NCBI GenBank assembly: GCA_945861305.1 | Contig: CAMATW010000041.1 | Coordinates: 1 to 21,160, forward strand | Direction of reading: 5' to 3' | DNA: 21,160 bases | From: Bordetella parapertussis | GTDB taxonomy: Bacteria; Pseudomonadota; Gammaproteobacteria; Burkholderiales; Burkholderiaceae_C | In this document: positions 1 to 8,271 of the stretch, one piece after another | How the letters are laid out: every line of letters begins with the position of its first letter | Numbering within the stretch: position 1 is the stretch's first letter | Program-made: the position numbers and the translations under genes | Notes under the pieces: generated by a model | What the model saw: the letters and a program-made list of their open reading frames with translations, nothing else | Databases searched by the model: none | What the model was told of the DNA's origin: nothing

Positions 1-217
1 CTACCTCACCGCCATCGCTGTTGTGGATGACATAGGCGAAATCTGCATCTGCAGAAGAGGATTGCCGAACAGAAAGAATTTGGTCTGCGCCCACGCCAAA
101 ATGGCGGTCCGCGATGAAGCGGTAATGGGCAGGGGTGAGGCCCAGCAAGGCTTGGGTCTCATCGAGCACCACAAAGTCGTTGCCCGCACCCTGCATTTTT
201 GTAAATCGTATGCGCAT
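1..217 (-). CDS. dapF: Diaminopimelate epimerase, N-terminal part (runs off window)
   Basis: The first 72 codons of DapF, which interconverts LL- and meso-diaminopimelate in lysine and peptidoglycan precursor synthesis in the cytoplasm. The frame starts with ATG at 217-215 and reads [20 protein letters not shown], the family's N-terminal signature, followed by [14 protein letters not shown] and HNSDGGEV, which leads into the segment carrying the first catalytic cysteine; that cysteine lies beyond the window. An in-frame stop at 238-236 upstream means ATG217 is the only start in view. No Shine-Dalgarno sequence is visible, and a GATAAT -10-like element at 229-224 would place transcription start close to the ATG itself. 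The gene is divergent from the Nudix/MBL gene with 25 bases between the starts. The identification is firm; the gene is cut by the window edge, not broken. Confidence 0.9.
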   Translation of the reverse strand, partial: MRIRFTKMQGAGNDFVVLDETQALLGLTPAHYRFIADRHFGVGADQILSVRQSSSADADFAYVIHNSDGGEV

Positions 218-242
218 AGGCTGATTATCGCCTTGTCATAAT
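218..242. promoter_or_regulatory. 25-base divergent promoter region, dapF / Nudix-MBL gene
   Basis: The two starts are only 25 bases apart. On the minus strand GATAAT (229-224) and on the plus strand CATAAT (237-242) resemble -10 elements. Each is placed so that transcription would begin at or within a few bases of an ATG (217 on minus, 249 on plus). No good -35 boxes and no Shine-Dalgarno sequences are seen. Leaderless transcripts on both sides are an inference. Confidence 0.35.
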
Positions 243-1910
243 GTGGCCATGGTACGCGCCCAATTACAACTGCACCCCGCCCGAATTCCTTCCAAGCCTT
301 TGCCAGCTGCCACGGTTTTGTTACTTCGTGACACGCAAGGCGGCATTGAAGTGCTGATGACACGGCGCTCGCTGCAAGCCAGTTTTGCACCTGGTGCCTA
401 TGTTTTTCCAGGGGGTGGCATAGACGCAGAAGATTCAAGCTGTCACCATTTAGCGAAACGGCGCCCCAAGCAAGATGAGCAACGCCTAACCCAAGCGATT
501 GCGGCTATTCGCGAAAGCTTCGAAGAACTTGGCGTCCTATTGGCCAAAGAGGCTGACGGCAAGCCTGTCAGTTCGCAAACGCATTCTTTACTATCCAGAT
601 CAGAAAACTTTGCCGCGCAGTGCCTGTCGCACGGTTTGACGCTGTCTGCCAATGAGGTATATGTCTTGGCGCACTGGGTGACTGACCGTGATTTACCCAA
701 GCGGTTTGATGTGCCTTTTTTGGTGGCGCGTATGCCTGAGGGGCAGGTACCCGTTGCTGACGAAAAAGAACAGTTTGAACCTGTGTGGGTCAGCCCATCT
801 GTAGCGCTGACTCGTCATGCTGCAGGAGATTTTTTCATTATCTTCCCCACCATTCGTACGCTAGAAAAACTTCAAGGCTACACAACGGTGGACAGTGTTT
901 TGGCTGCTTGCGCCAATGAACAACCGTGGTTTCACAGTTGCCCACGTGCTGGATTGCTACAAGGTAAAGATGCACGCTTCATGGAACATGAACCGCCTTT
1001 TGGCGAGTTGGCCTTGACCTGTCCTGATGGACAAATCGTTCATCACCTGGATTGGCAATCTGACACAGCTGTGCCCCTACTGGCCCATGTTCGACGCTTA
1101 ACCGCCCCCAACCCCAGCATGATGACAGGGCCAGGTACCAACAGCTATCTGATTGGTGACGCTCAAAGCGGTTATGTCGTGGTAGACCCCGGCCCACCTG
1201 ACGCTGAGCATGTGGAGCGGTTATGGCAGTCTTGTAGGGGCGATATTCGCGCCATCATTTGTACCCACTCGCACCCAGACCATTCGCCTGCTGCTTGGTT
1301 ACTGAAAAACAAGTGTGCAAAAAATGGTTTGGTTGTGCAAGTCATGGGCTTGCCCTCTTCTGCCCACGCCCGTGAGCACAGTGAGTTTGTGCCTGACACC
1401 GTTTTGCATGACGGTGAAAAAATTGTTTTGAACAGTCAAGGTCACACGCATACCTTGCAAGTGATCCATACCCCTGGTCACGCAGCCAACCACTTGTGTT
1501 TGATTTTGCAAGAGGACGGTCTGCTCATCAGTGGCGACCATGTGCTCAATGGCAGCACCACCGTTGTGGACCCACCCGATGGCCATATGGGCGACTACCT
1601 TGCTTCTTTGGACAAACTGGTCGAGGCCTGTAAACAATGGCATGTTCAATTCATCTTGCCAGCACATGGCTATGTTCTTGGAAATCTTTGGGCTGAGCCG
1701 TACAGCGCAATCGACTGCATACAGCGTTTGAAAGCCCACCGATTAAAGCGTGAAGACAAAGTTCGCCGCGCCATGCAAGCCTTGCCCCAAGGCTCTTTAC
1801 AAGAGTGGTTGCCTCTAGCGTATAATGATGTGCCGCAAGCTTTATGGCCGGTAGCCATGCGGTCTTTGCAAGCACATGTTGAGCATGTACAACAAAATGA
1901 ATTTAACTAA
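243..1910 (+). CDS. Nudix hydrolase / metallo-beta-lactamase-fold hydrolase fusion
   Basis: A two-domain protein of up to 555 residues. Residues about 20-230 form a Nudix domain: GAYVFPGGGID (51-61) and RESFEELG (90-97) are the two halves of a Nudix box, separated by about 17 extra residues, reminiscent of the split box of NUDT19-type CoA diphosphatases. Residues about 285-500 form a metallo-beta-lactamase fold of the LACTB2/glyoxalase II-like type, with THSHPDH (341-347), HTPGH (409-413), GDH (431-433) and PAHG (473-476) supplying the metal ligands. The substrate is unknown; nucleotide or CoA-derivative pyrophosphatase plus thioester or RNA hydrolase activities are possible. The start may be GTG243 or ATG249; the frame is closed at 222-224 and neither start has a Shine-Dalgarno sequence. 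Its stop overlaps the convergent methyltransferase stop by four bases. Confidence 0.85.
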   Translation: MAMVRAQLQLHPARIPSKPLPAATVLLLRDTQGGIEVLMTRRSLQASFAPGAYVFPGGGIDAEDSSCHHLAKRRPKQDEQRLTQAIAAIRESFEELGVLLAKEADGKPVSSQTHSLLSRSENFAAQCLSHGLTLSANEVYVLAHWVTDRDLPKRFDVPFLVARMPEGQVPVADEKEQFEPVWVSPSVALTRHAAGDFFIIFPTIRTLEKLQGYTTVDSVLAACANEQPWFHSCPRAGLLQGKDARFMEHEPPFGELALTCPDGQIVHHLDWQSDTAVPLLAHVRRLTAPNPSMMTGPGTNSYLIGDAQSGYVVVDPGPPDAEHVERLWQSCRGDIRAIICTHSHPDHSPAAWLLKNKCAKNGLVVQVMGLPSSAHAREHSEFVPDTVLHDGEKIVLNSQGHTHTLQVIHTPGHAANHLCLILQEDGLLISGDHVLNGSTTVVDPPDGHMGDYLASLDKLVEACKQWHVQFILPAHGYVLGNLWAEPYSAIDCIQRLKAHRLKREDKVRRAMQALPQGSLQEWLPLAYNDVPQALWPVAMRSLQAHVEHVQQNEFN

Positions 1911-2836
1911 ATATCGCCAGGTCCAATCATCAACACACAGGTACCCGCGGGAAGCATTTGGGTCAGAGGTGCAAGAAATACTGAATGCCCTCCACGAATA
2001 AAGTTATAAATTGAATTGATTGTTCTCGGCAAAAAAGGCCATGGTCGTATATCGCTGGCCAGGTGAAAGAAATCACCCTTCAAAGTTGAGCCTAGCTTCA
2101 GCAGTGGCAAAGAGGCATCAAGATTCCAGTTTTCAAACACAACCATCACTTCAAAATCTTCAGGAACAGTCAAAGATATAGCTTGTAGTACCAACGATTC
2201 AAAACCTTCAACATCAATTTTGATCACGCCTTTGCGCAAACCCATGGAACGCATAGACGCAAACAATGCTGACATGACGACCACTGCTGACTCCACCTGA
2301 ACTTCATGCGCCTGGTAATGAGTGGGATCAAAACGCGTAAAACCATCTTTGTGGGCCAACACATCTGGGGAATATTCGTTATCTGCAGATGAAATGAATG
2401 CCCCTCCCCAATTGTCAAAGGGGACCATCAAGGTCAAACGCTCCTTTTGATTTCCAAGCGCATAAGGGTGTAAATGAGTCTCCTGATTTCGCAACATGGA
2501 TTTCAAGTTAATCTTCAGCAAACTCAAGCAATCTGGATTGGGTTCAAATAAATGAACCTGCTTAAATAAATGCCCAACTTGACATGAAATCAAGCCAATG
2601 TTTGCACCAATATCTAAAAAGAAATCTGAATGATTTATACCTGCCCAGTGCTTGATCAATTCGACAACTTCAGGCTCGTATTCACCCCAGGCCATTGGTT
2701 GAATGCTTATTAAATCACCGCCCCTGACAAATACAGGCATTGCGTTACAGGTTAGTTTTTTGAATAGACTGTATTGAAGTTTTTTTCGTCTTCGGTTCCA
2801 GGGATTTTCTTTACGAAAGAAAGGTTTTTTTATCAT
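1907..2836 (-). CDS. FkbM family SAM-dependent methyltransferase
   Basis: A 309-residue protein. FLDIGANIG (73-81) is the SAM-binding motif I, FEPNPD (97-102) carries the acidic residue that follows the second strand, and IKIDVEGFE (205-213) is the hallmark of FkbM-type methyltransferases, which usually O-methylate sugars of surface polysaccharides or secondary metabolites. The basic N-terminus (residues 1-30, rich in Lys/Arg) may contact membranes or substrate. The gene follows the O-antigen ligase-like gene on the same strand with 9 bases between them, so both are probably co-transcribed and the target is probably a surface glycan (inference). The coding sequence is A+T-richer than the housekeeping genes around it, as often seen for transferred glycan genes. 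No clear Shine-Dalgarno sequence is visible. Confidence 0.82.
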   Translation of the reverse strand: MIKKPFFRKENPWNRRRKKLQYSLFKKLTCNAMPVFVRGGDLISIQPMAWGEYEPEVVELIKHWAGINHSDFFLDIGANIGLISCQVGHLFKQVHLFEPNPDCLSLLKINLKSMLRNQETHLHPYALGNQKERLTLMVPFDNWGGAFISSADNEYSPDVLAHKDGFTRFDPTHYQAHEVQVESAVVVMSALFASMRSMGLRKGVIKIDVEGFESLVLQAISLTVPEDFEVMVVFENWNLDASLPLLKLGSTLKGDFFHLASDIRPWPFLPRTINSIYNFIRGGHSVFLAPLTQMLPAGTCVLMIGPGDI

Positions 2837-2845
2837 GGAAGTTTT

Positions 2846-4066
2846 TTAATCCGTCTGATTTTGACGCAATGAAAGCAAACTGGCAGCCAAAAAAACCACG
2901 CACTCACCCATACCTGCACCGAAATAGGGGCAATTCATTAACCCCATGGTTGCAGAAACAAAGGTGACCGTCAGCAAAGTCTGTCTGGCATTTTCCGGCA
3001 GGGTAAATGCACCCTTAAATTGGAAAAACAATATGCCCAAAAACAGCACTGCGCCAATAACGCCAGACTCCACTGCCCACAACAAATACTGCTGATGTGG
3101 GTTGGACGGTGCATCTTTTTGCATGCCGTCCAAGCGGTGGTAATTCATGCGCCAACTTCCAACGCCATGACCCATAAGAGGTTTTTCTTGCATAGCCAGC
3201 AATGAACGATGCCAATAATCCAAGCGTTGCCCCTGAGATGTTTCAATACTTCCCTGTTGATAACTCAGGACATCATGAAAAACTTTGGTGGTTTGAGCTT
3301 CAAATCTTGGTGACAAAACCATCATCAATGCACTAAGCGCGAATGGCAAACCCAGCACCAGCCATCGCCATCTTTTTGGTAACTCCCACCAAACTGCCAA
3401 CGTGATGGCTAAAAGCATGACCAAAAAACCGCTACGCCCCGTCATCACAAAAAAAACATTCACGATGGTCAGAAGCAACACCATCAAAGGCACCCAACGC
3501 CAATGTCCCTTTGGCCAGTGCGCCCTCATGAACCATAAAACTGTTGCCAATAAGGTTAGCAACACAGGTTGTTCCAGAGTGCTGCCATGAACAATACCCA
3601 ATGCGGGCAAATCTTTAGCTGTTGCCCAAGGCACTGGCAGTCCAGCCACCAAAGCCCAAGACGAGAACATCATCACCACCATTCCAGCCACAAACCATTT
3701 CAATGTCAACAAGGCTTCATCTGAAGTTCGCAGCAAATAAAACACCGCCAAAAACCACAAGATTCGGCTGTGCCTTCCCCATCCAACTAAAGCGTCAGGT
3801 GTACTAGCCTCAGTCCACGAAAAACTCAGGCTCATCCAAGCCATGGCCAGTAATATCCACCATGTCATTTGAGGCCAACGTTTAAAGGAGGGAAAGCTTT
3901 GGTGTTTGACGTCAAAAAACAGTTGGCCTACCACCGCAATCAACAATAAAAGCTTGGCTATGGATACCATGGCAACACCTAAACTCACCGATACAGCCAA
4001 AAAGGACACGGAAATTACCGCAAAACTTTGCCATCGATGCTGCCAATTGATACTGCTTGTATGCAT
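2846..4066 (-). CDS. O-antigen ligase / polymerase family membrane protein
   Basis: A 406-residue, highly hydrophobic protein with about ten to twelve predicted membrane helices. It has the arrangement of the Wzy_C/WaaL superfamily: a TGRSGF motif (209-214) at the start of a helix, then a large periplasmic loop (about 253-325) ending in NPHQQYLLWAVESGVIG (322-338). The Arg of the first motif and His324 correspond to the residues needed by O-antigen ligases. The protein would transfer or polymerise a lipid-linked glycan at the periplasmic face; ligase, polymerase or protein O-glycosyltransferase cannot be told apart here. Its ATG lies only about 20 bases after the 3' end of rnpB and no Shine-Dalgarno sequence is seen, so it may depend on read-through from the rnpB promoter. 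The FkbM methyltransferase gene follows. Confidence 0.78.
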   Translation of the reverse strand: MHTSSINWQHRWQSFAVISVSFLAVSVSLGVAMVSIAKLLLLIAVVGQLFFDVKHQSFPSFKRWPQMTWWILLAMAWMSLSFSWTEASTPDALVGWGRHSRILWFLAVFYLLRTSDEALLTLKWFVAGMVVMMFSSWALVAGLPVPWATAKDLPALGIVHGSTLEQPVLLTLLATVLWFMRAHWPKGHWRWVPLMVLLLTIVNVFFVMTGRSGFLVMLLAITLAVWWELPKRWRWLVLGLPFALSALMMVLSPRFEAQTTKVFHDVLSYQQGSIETSQGQRLDYWHRSLLAMQEKPLMGHGVGSWRMNYHRLDGMQKDAPSNPHQQYLLWAVESGVIGAVLFLGILFFQFKGAFTLPENARQTLLTVTFVSATMGLMNCPYFGAGMGECVVFLAASLLSLRQNQTD

Positions 4067-4085
4067 ATAAATTCAATTAAAAATG

Positions 4086-4442
4086 TGAAGCCCGCCGATA
4101 CGCCGGATTCTGTGCATATTGGTTTCCCAATACGTGACCGTCATTCCTCTGGGCCGGGGGTCACCCACCCGGCTCGGTGCTACCTACCCGCCAACTCAGC
4201 GAACCGCCTCAACGTTGGCCTACTTGGTATTGCTGCGCGTAGAGATTGCCCGTTTCACCCACCTTGTATGCAAGTACCTCCGGCTTTCGCCTTCGGTGCT
4301 GCACCCTAGGTGACTCGTCTCTGTTGCTCTGATCCTCACCTCACGGTGGAGAGGTGTTACCTCCTACGCTGTCCTGTGCAGTCCGGACGTTCCTCCAGTG
4401 CGACATTTCTGTCCTTGCACCAGCGACGGCCTAGCGAGCTTC
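4086..4442 (-). ncRNA. rnpB: RNase P RNA (type A)
   Basis: The catalytic RNA of RNase P, which matures tRNA 5' ends. Read on the minus strand it begins GAAGCTCGC at 4442 and ends GCGGGCTTC at 4088; these two segments form a nine-base-pair P1 helix. The conserved region GGAGGAACGTCCGGACT lies at 4396-4380 and the 3' core motif CACAGAATCCGG at 4114-4103, both universal in bacterial RNase P RNA. The length of about 357 bases and overall pattern fit the ancestral type A of beta- and gammaproteobacteria. The ends are set by the P1 helix and may be off by a few bases. A T-rich run follows at 4084-4079. The orientation is opposite to the acyltransferase gene. Confidence 0.95.
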
Positions 4443-4451
4443 ACCTGTGGG

Positions 4452-4480
4452 ATTATCCATCGGTCTATGATTCGGGTTAA
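4452..4480 (-). promoter_or_regulatory. Promoter of rnpB
   Basis: On the minus strand TTAACC (4480-4475) and GATAAT (4457-4452) are separated by 17 bases and match sigma-70 elements at four and five of six positions. The distance from the -10 to the mature RNA 5' end at 4442 is 9 bases, slightly long, so the true start may be a few bases upstream. Confidence 0.55.
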
Positions 4481-4506
4481 GCACGAACTAAGCGTGCAGT
4501 TATAAA
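4477..4506 (+). promoter_or_regulatory. Promoter of acyltransferase operon, with an internal inverted repeat
   Basis: TATAAA at 4501-4506 is a five-of-six -10 match; TTAAGC at 4477-4482, 18 bases upstream, is a weak -35 that overlaps the -35 of the divergent rnpB promoter. An inverted repeat GCACG (4481-4485) / CGTGC (4493-4497) lies between the two elements, where a regulator could bind. The predicted start near 4513 leaves a leader of about 13 bases that just includes the ribosome binding site. Confidence 0.45.
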
Positions 4507-4514
4507 GAAGAAGC

Positions 4515-4518
4515 GAGG
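4515..4518 (+). promoter_or_regulatory. Ribosome binding site that supports an ATT start
   Basis: GAGG lies 7 bases before an ATT codon at 4526-4528. It is the only good Shine-Dalgarno match ahead of the acyltransferase frame, and no ATG, GTG or TTG occurs in frame between the upstream stop (4478-4480) and the conserved family motif. Confidence 0.5.
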
Positions 4519-4525
4519 CGCCGTT

Positions 4526-6481
4526 ATTTCGCAAAACCAAGCAGATTACAGACCGGACATTGATGGCTTGCGGGCCATCGCGGTGTTAATCGTCGTCATC
4601 TTTCACGCATTTCCCGAACAGTTGCGCGGTGGCTTTATTGGAGTGGATATTTTTTTCGTCGTCTCCGGTTACCTCATCACTGGACTGATACTGCGCGACT
4701 TGCGCGATCAACGCTTTAGCCTAAGTCATTTTTATGCAAGGCGTGTTCGGCGAATTTTCCCAGCGCTGCTGCTGGTTTTAGGTTTTGGCTTGGCTGCGGG
4801 TTGGGTTTGCCTGAACTTCATTGAATACAAACAACTGGCAAAGCATACTGGCAGCAGTGCTATCTTTCTCACCAACTTCATGCTGCTGCGAGAGTCCGGC
4901 TATTTTGACAATGCTGCTGACACCAAACCCATGTTGCATTTATGGTCGCTGGCGATTGAAGAGCAGTTCTACTTGCTATGGCCTTTGCTGCTGTTGTTGT
5001 TCAAGCGTGTACCTCGCTGGTCTTTACACATGCTGATGGTGCTGATGGTGTCGTCTATAGGCTATAGCTTTTGGTTGGTTTTCAAAGGTGATTTGTCGCG
5101 CGATTTTTACTCCCCTCTAAGTCGCAGTTGGGAATTGTTACTGGGTGCGTCATTGGCCATTGCCTTAATGAACAACCCACGAATGGCCAGGGCATGGCGC
5201 AATCCTGCTGGCTGGTGGGGCTTAGCTTTGGTGTTGGGATCGGCATTCTTTTTCAACAAGGAAATGGCCTTTCCAGGCTATTGGGCATTCATTCCGGTCA
5301 CAGGGGCGGCCTTGGTATTACTCGCAGGCATGAACAGCAGCCTCAACAGTACCTGGTTGGCTTCACGTCCCTTGGTTGCCATTGGCCTGATCAGCTATCC
5401 GCTGTATTTGTGGCATTGGCCTTTGCTTTCATTTGCCCGCATTTTGGCCTCTCAAACACCCTCTGTGGAAGTGCGCTTGGGCCTGGTGGCGCTGAGCTTT
5501 TTTCTGGCCTACCTTACCTACCGTTTTGTAGAGCAACCGATTCGCTTTGGGAAAAAATATCCTCGTGCTGTGCTTTGGCTGAGCTTATGGATGGTTGCTG
5601 TGTTGTTGATGTCTCATGCCATCAACCTTTTCGATGGATTGAAATTCAGACACCACGGCATGCTCAATGCCGACCCCTCCACCTTTGTGGTGGGTGCTGA
5701 GCGTGGAACTTTGACGCCAAGTTGCACCCTTCCAGCAGATCAGCAGCATTTGCTGATGTGGTGCTTTCAAGACGGCAAGGTGCAACCCCCTAACCATGTG
5801 CTTTTAGGCGATAACAAAGGTGAGTCGCTGATTTACAGCTTGATACGCTCTTCTCCACCTGAGCACAGCTGGGCCATGATGGGGCCGATCAATTTGCTCT
5901 CTGTGCAGACCGCCCCTGCCAATCGCGCCGCCTACGAAGCAATTGATGCCAATCCAAACTTAAAAGTAGTTGTTTTGGCTAATGCAATTAGGGGGATGTA
6001 CCGACTCGATGCGCAAACAGGCTTGATCGCCCAGCACACCTCTTCCGAAGAAATTGACAGCAATGTGTCCATGTACTCGGAAAGGATCAAACATTGGCAA
6101 GCTTCGGGTAAACGTGTGGTGTTTGTGATTGATAACCCGACATTGCCTGACCCCAACAGTTGCATCAGCGGCGGCTTGACCCGCTTTGAATTTCTCAACA
6201 CAGTTTTGAAGCGAAAGCAAAATCCCTCCTGCCAGCTGCGCTTCACCGACCACCTCAAAGGAACGGCGGCCTACCAAGAGTTCATCACCAAGCTTATGCA
6301 TAACAACCCTGCTTTGCTGGTATATGACCCGCTCCCCTTGCTCTGTGATGTACCTGCTGATATATGCACCATTGCCAAAGAAGGTAAATTTTTATACAGC
6401 TACGGTGACCATATTTCAGACCACGCTGGCATGTTGATGGCCAAGGACTTGTTGCTCTTGATAGACGCTATGCGCCAATGA
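4526..6481 (+). CDS. Acyltransferase 3 (OafA-like) membrane protein with C-terminal SGNH-like domain
   Basis: With a start at ATT4526 the protein has 651 residues and begins (M)ISQNQADYRPDIDGLRAIAV, the usual N-terminus of this family; the first standard start codon (TTG4568) lies inside the conserved DGLRAIAV motif and would truncate it. Residues 1 to about 360 form the acyltransferase-3 domain with about ten membrane helices, the conserved His27 of the VIFHAF segment and DIFFVVSGYLI (41-51). Such proteins O-acetylate or otherwise acylate lipopolysaccharide or other surface glycans. Residues about 385-650 resemble a periplasmic SGNH domain, but its block I reads LLGDNKGES, with Asn430 where the nucleophilic Ser of GDSH is expected; the late Asp-His pair is kept (GDH, 627-629). 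The SGNH part may therefore be inactive. It overlaps the next gene by ATGA. Confidence 0.85.
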   Translation: MSQNQADYRPDIDGLRAIAVLIVVIFHAFPEQLRGGFIGVDIFFVVSGYLITGLILRDLRDQRFSLSHFYARRVRRIFPALLLVLGFGLAAGWVCLNFIEYKQLAKHTGSSAIFLTNFMLLRESGYFDNAADTKPMLHLWSLAIEEQFYLLWPLLLLLFKRVPRWSLHMLMVLMVSSIGYSFWLVFKGDLSRDFYSPLSRSWELLLGASLAIALMNNPRMARAWRNPAGWWGLALVLGSAFFFNKEMAFPGYWAFIPVTGAALVLLAGMNSSLNSTWLASRPLVAIGLISYPLYLWHWPLLSFARILASQTPSVEVRLGLVALSFFLAYLTYRFVEQPIRFGKKYPRAVLWLSLWMVAVLLMSHAINLFDGLKFRHHGMLNADPSTFVVGAERGTLTPSCTLPADQQHLLMWCFQDGKVQPPNHVLLGDNKGESLIYSLIRSSPPEHSWAMMGPINLLSVQTAPANRAAYEAIDANPNLKVVVLANAIRGMYRLDAQTGLIAQHTSSEEIDSNVSMYSERIKHWQASGKRVVFVIDNPTLPDPNSCISGGLTRFEFLNTVLKRKQNPSCQLRFTDHLKGTAAYQEFITKLMHNNPALLVYDPLPLLCDVPADICTIAKEGKFLYSYGDHISDHAGMLMAKDLLLLIDAMRQ

Positions 6482-8271
6482 TTCGCCTGTCTGAGCTCAA
6501 AATGCCACTGGACGGCGTGTTCAATCCACCGGATAAGGTTTCATCACCGCCTCTGTACCCGCCCACACTTGCGCCATTGATTGCACATACGCTGGGTGTT
6601 TCAATGGATGCGATTGCAGATTGGAAAGTATTCAAACGCAGTTTTGATGCACGGCAAAAGCTGCAAGTGGTGTATATCGTTGATGTACAACTCCACGACA
6701 GCAACAAAGAGCAACAGTTGCTGCAACAACATGCACAGCACCCGCATATCCAAGCCACACCGGATATGCAATGGCACCCGCCTGTTCAAGCACCGGCCGA
6801 TTGGGGAAGACTTGATGCAGTGCGACCTGTGGTGGTGGGTTTTGGACCCTGCGGCATATTTGCAGCGTTGGTCTTGGCACAAATGGGCTTGAAGCCCATC
6901 GTCATTGAACGCGGACAAGCCGTGCGGCAGCGAACCCAAGACACTTGGGGTCTGTGGCGCAAATCTGTCTTGAAACCCGAGAGCAATGTGCAGTTTGGCG
7001 AGGGCGGTGCAGGCACATTTTCAGATGGCAAGCTTTACAGTCAAATTAAAGACCCTAGACACTTGGGTCGCAAAGTCATGAATGAATTTGTGCGCTTTGG
7101 TGCGCCCGAAGAAATTCTGTGGGCGGCACATCCGCACATCGGAACTTTCAAGTTGGTCAAGGTGGTTGAAGGCTTGCGGGCAGAAATCATTCGCCTTGGT
7201 GGCGAAGTGCGGTTTGCACAGCGCGTGACTGACATCCGCTACGACGATCAACGCCAAATTCAAGCGCTGCACATTTTGAACCAAGACACGGGCGAGACAT
7301 ACGAATTGCCAGCGCACCATGTGGTGATGGCTTTGGGCCACAGTGCGCGCGACACCTTCACCATGCTGCACCGACACCAAGTGGCGATGCAGGCCAAGGC
7401 TTTTTCTATTGGAGTTCGCATTGAGCACCCGCAAAGCGTGATTGACCGTGCACGCTGGGGCAAACATGCCGGTCACCCCATGCTGGGTTCGGCAGACTAC
7501 AAATTGGTTCACCACGCCAGCAATGGCAGAGCTGTTTACAGTTTTTGCATGTGCCCAGGCGGCACGGTGGTAGCAGCAACCAGTGAAACCGGTCGGGTTG
7601 TCACCAACGGCATGAGTCAATATTCACGCAATGAGCGCAATGCCAATGCAGGTATCGTGGTGGGCATTGACCCGCGCGACTACCCCAAAGACGCAGCCTC
7701 TTTTGAAGCAGCGCTAGGCCAAGAGGTAGGCAATGCAGTTCGCTTGGATACCCTCGACACCGTTGACGGTTTTCATCCTTTGGCAGGCATGGTGTTGCAA
7801 AGGCAGTTGGAATCTGCTGCCTTCATTGCAGGGGGCAGCACCTACCACGCGCCTGCACAGTTAGTGGGCGACTTACTAGCAGACATTGCGTCGACCGCCT
7901 TGGGCAGCGTCGAGCCCTCATACAAGCCTGGTGTGCACATGACCCACCTGCGCCATGTGCTTCCCTCATTTACCGTCGATGCCATGCGTGAAGCCTTGCC
8001 CAAGTTTGGGCAAAAGATCAAAGGTTTTGACATGAGCGATGCTGTTTTGACAGGCGTTGAGACCCGAACCTCTTCGCCTTTGCGCATTGAACGGGGCCAA
8101 AATCTGCAAAGCCCCAATATGCACGGCCTCTTTCCAGGTGGAGAGGGCGCAGGCTATGCTGGAGGCATTTTGTCGGCGGCGGTCGATGGCATCAAACTCG
8201 GTGAAGCCGTTGCTTTAAAAGTATTGCAAAATCTCCCACCGCATCAAGGAGTCACAAATGAAAGTGCATAG
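6478..8271 (+). CDS. FAD-dependent dehydrogenase, COG2509 type
   Basis: A 597-residue flavoprotein. An N-terminal region of about 110 residues typical of this family precedes the FAD-binding Rossmann motif [20 protein letters not shown] (118-137) with the ribose-binding acidic residue in ERG (144-146). [14 protein letters not shown] follows, as in COG2509 uncharacterised FAD-dependent dehydrogenases, and the C-terminus has the second FAD contact [13 protein letters not shown]. The reaction is not known for the family, and nothing here gives it. The ATG overlaps the acyltransferase stop (ATGA), and the 3' end overlaps cysK by 14 bases, so the gene is translationally coupled on both sides. The family assignment is firm; the function is open. 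Confidence 0.85.
   Translation: MIRLSELKMPLDGVFNPPDKVSSPPLYPPTLAPLIAHTLGVSMDAIADWKVFKRSFDARQKLQVVYIVDVQLHDSNKEQQLLQQHAQHPHIQATPDMQWHPPVQAPADWGRLDAVRPVVVGFGPCGIFAALVLAQMGLKPIVIERGQAVRQRTQDTWGLWRKSVLKPESNVQFGEGGAGTFSDGKLYSQIKDPRHLGRKVMNEFVRFGAPEEILWAAHPHIGTFKLVKVVEGLRAEIIRLGGEVRFAQRVTDIRYDDQRQIQALHILNQDTGETYELPAHHVVMALGHSARDTFTMLHRHQVAMQAKAFSIGVRIEHPQSVIDRARWGKHAGHPMLGSADYKLVHHASNGRAVYSFCMCPGGTVVAATSETGRVVTNGMSQYSRNERNANAGIVVGIDPRDYPKDAASFEAALGQEVGNAVRLDTLDTVDGFHPLAGMVLQRQLESAAFIAGGSTYHAPAQLVGDLLADIASTALGSVEPSYKPGVHMTHLRHVLPSFTVDAMREALPKFGQKIKGFDMSDAVLTGVETRTSSPLRIERGQNLQSPNMHGLFPGGEGAGYAGGILSAAVDGIKLGEAVALKVLQNLPPHQGVTNESA

Noticed and set aside
1..438. A 145-codon open frame on the minus strand.
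   Set aside because: It is out of frame with the clear dapF N-terminus on the same strand and runs through the start of the Nudix/MBL gene; its residues resemble no family.
4028..4313. Open frames on the plus strand across the RNase P RNA.
   Set aside because: They are antisense to a well-supported structured RNA and have no coding character.
5128..5700. A 190-codon plus-strand frame inside the acyltransferase gene.
   Set aside because: It is a frame-shifted shadow; the acyltransferase frame holds the conserved motifs throughout.
7021..7620. A 199-codon minus-strand frame.
   Set aside because: It is antisense to the FAD-binding protein, whose motifs continue on the plus strand.
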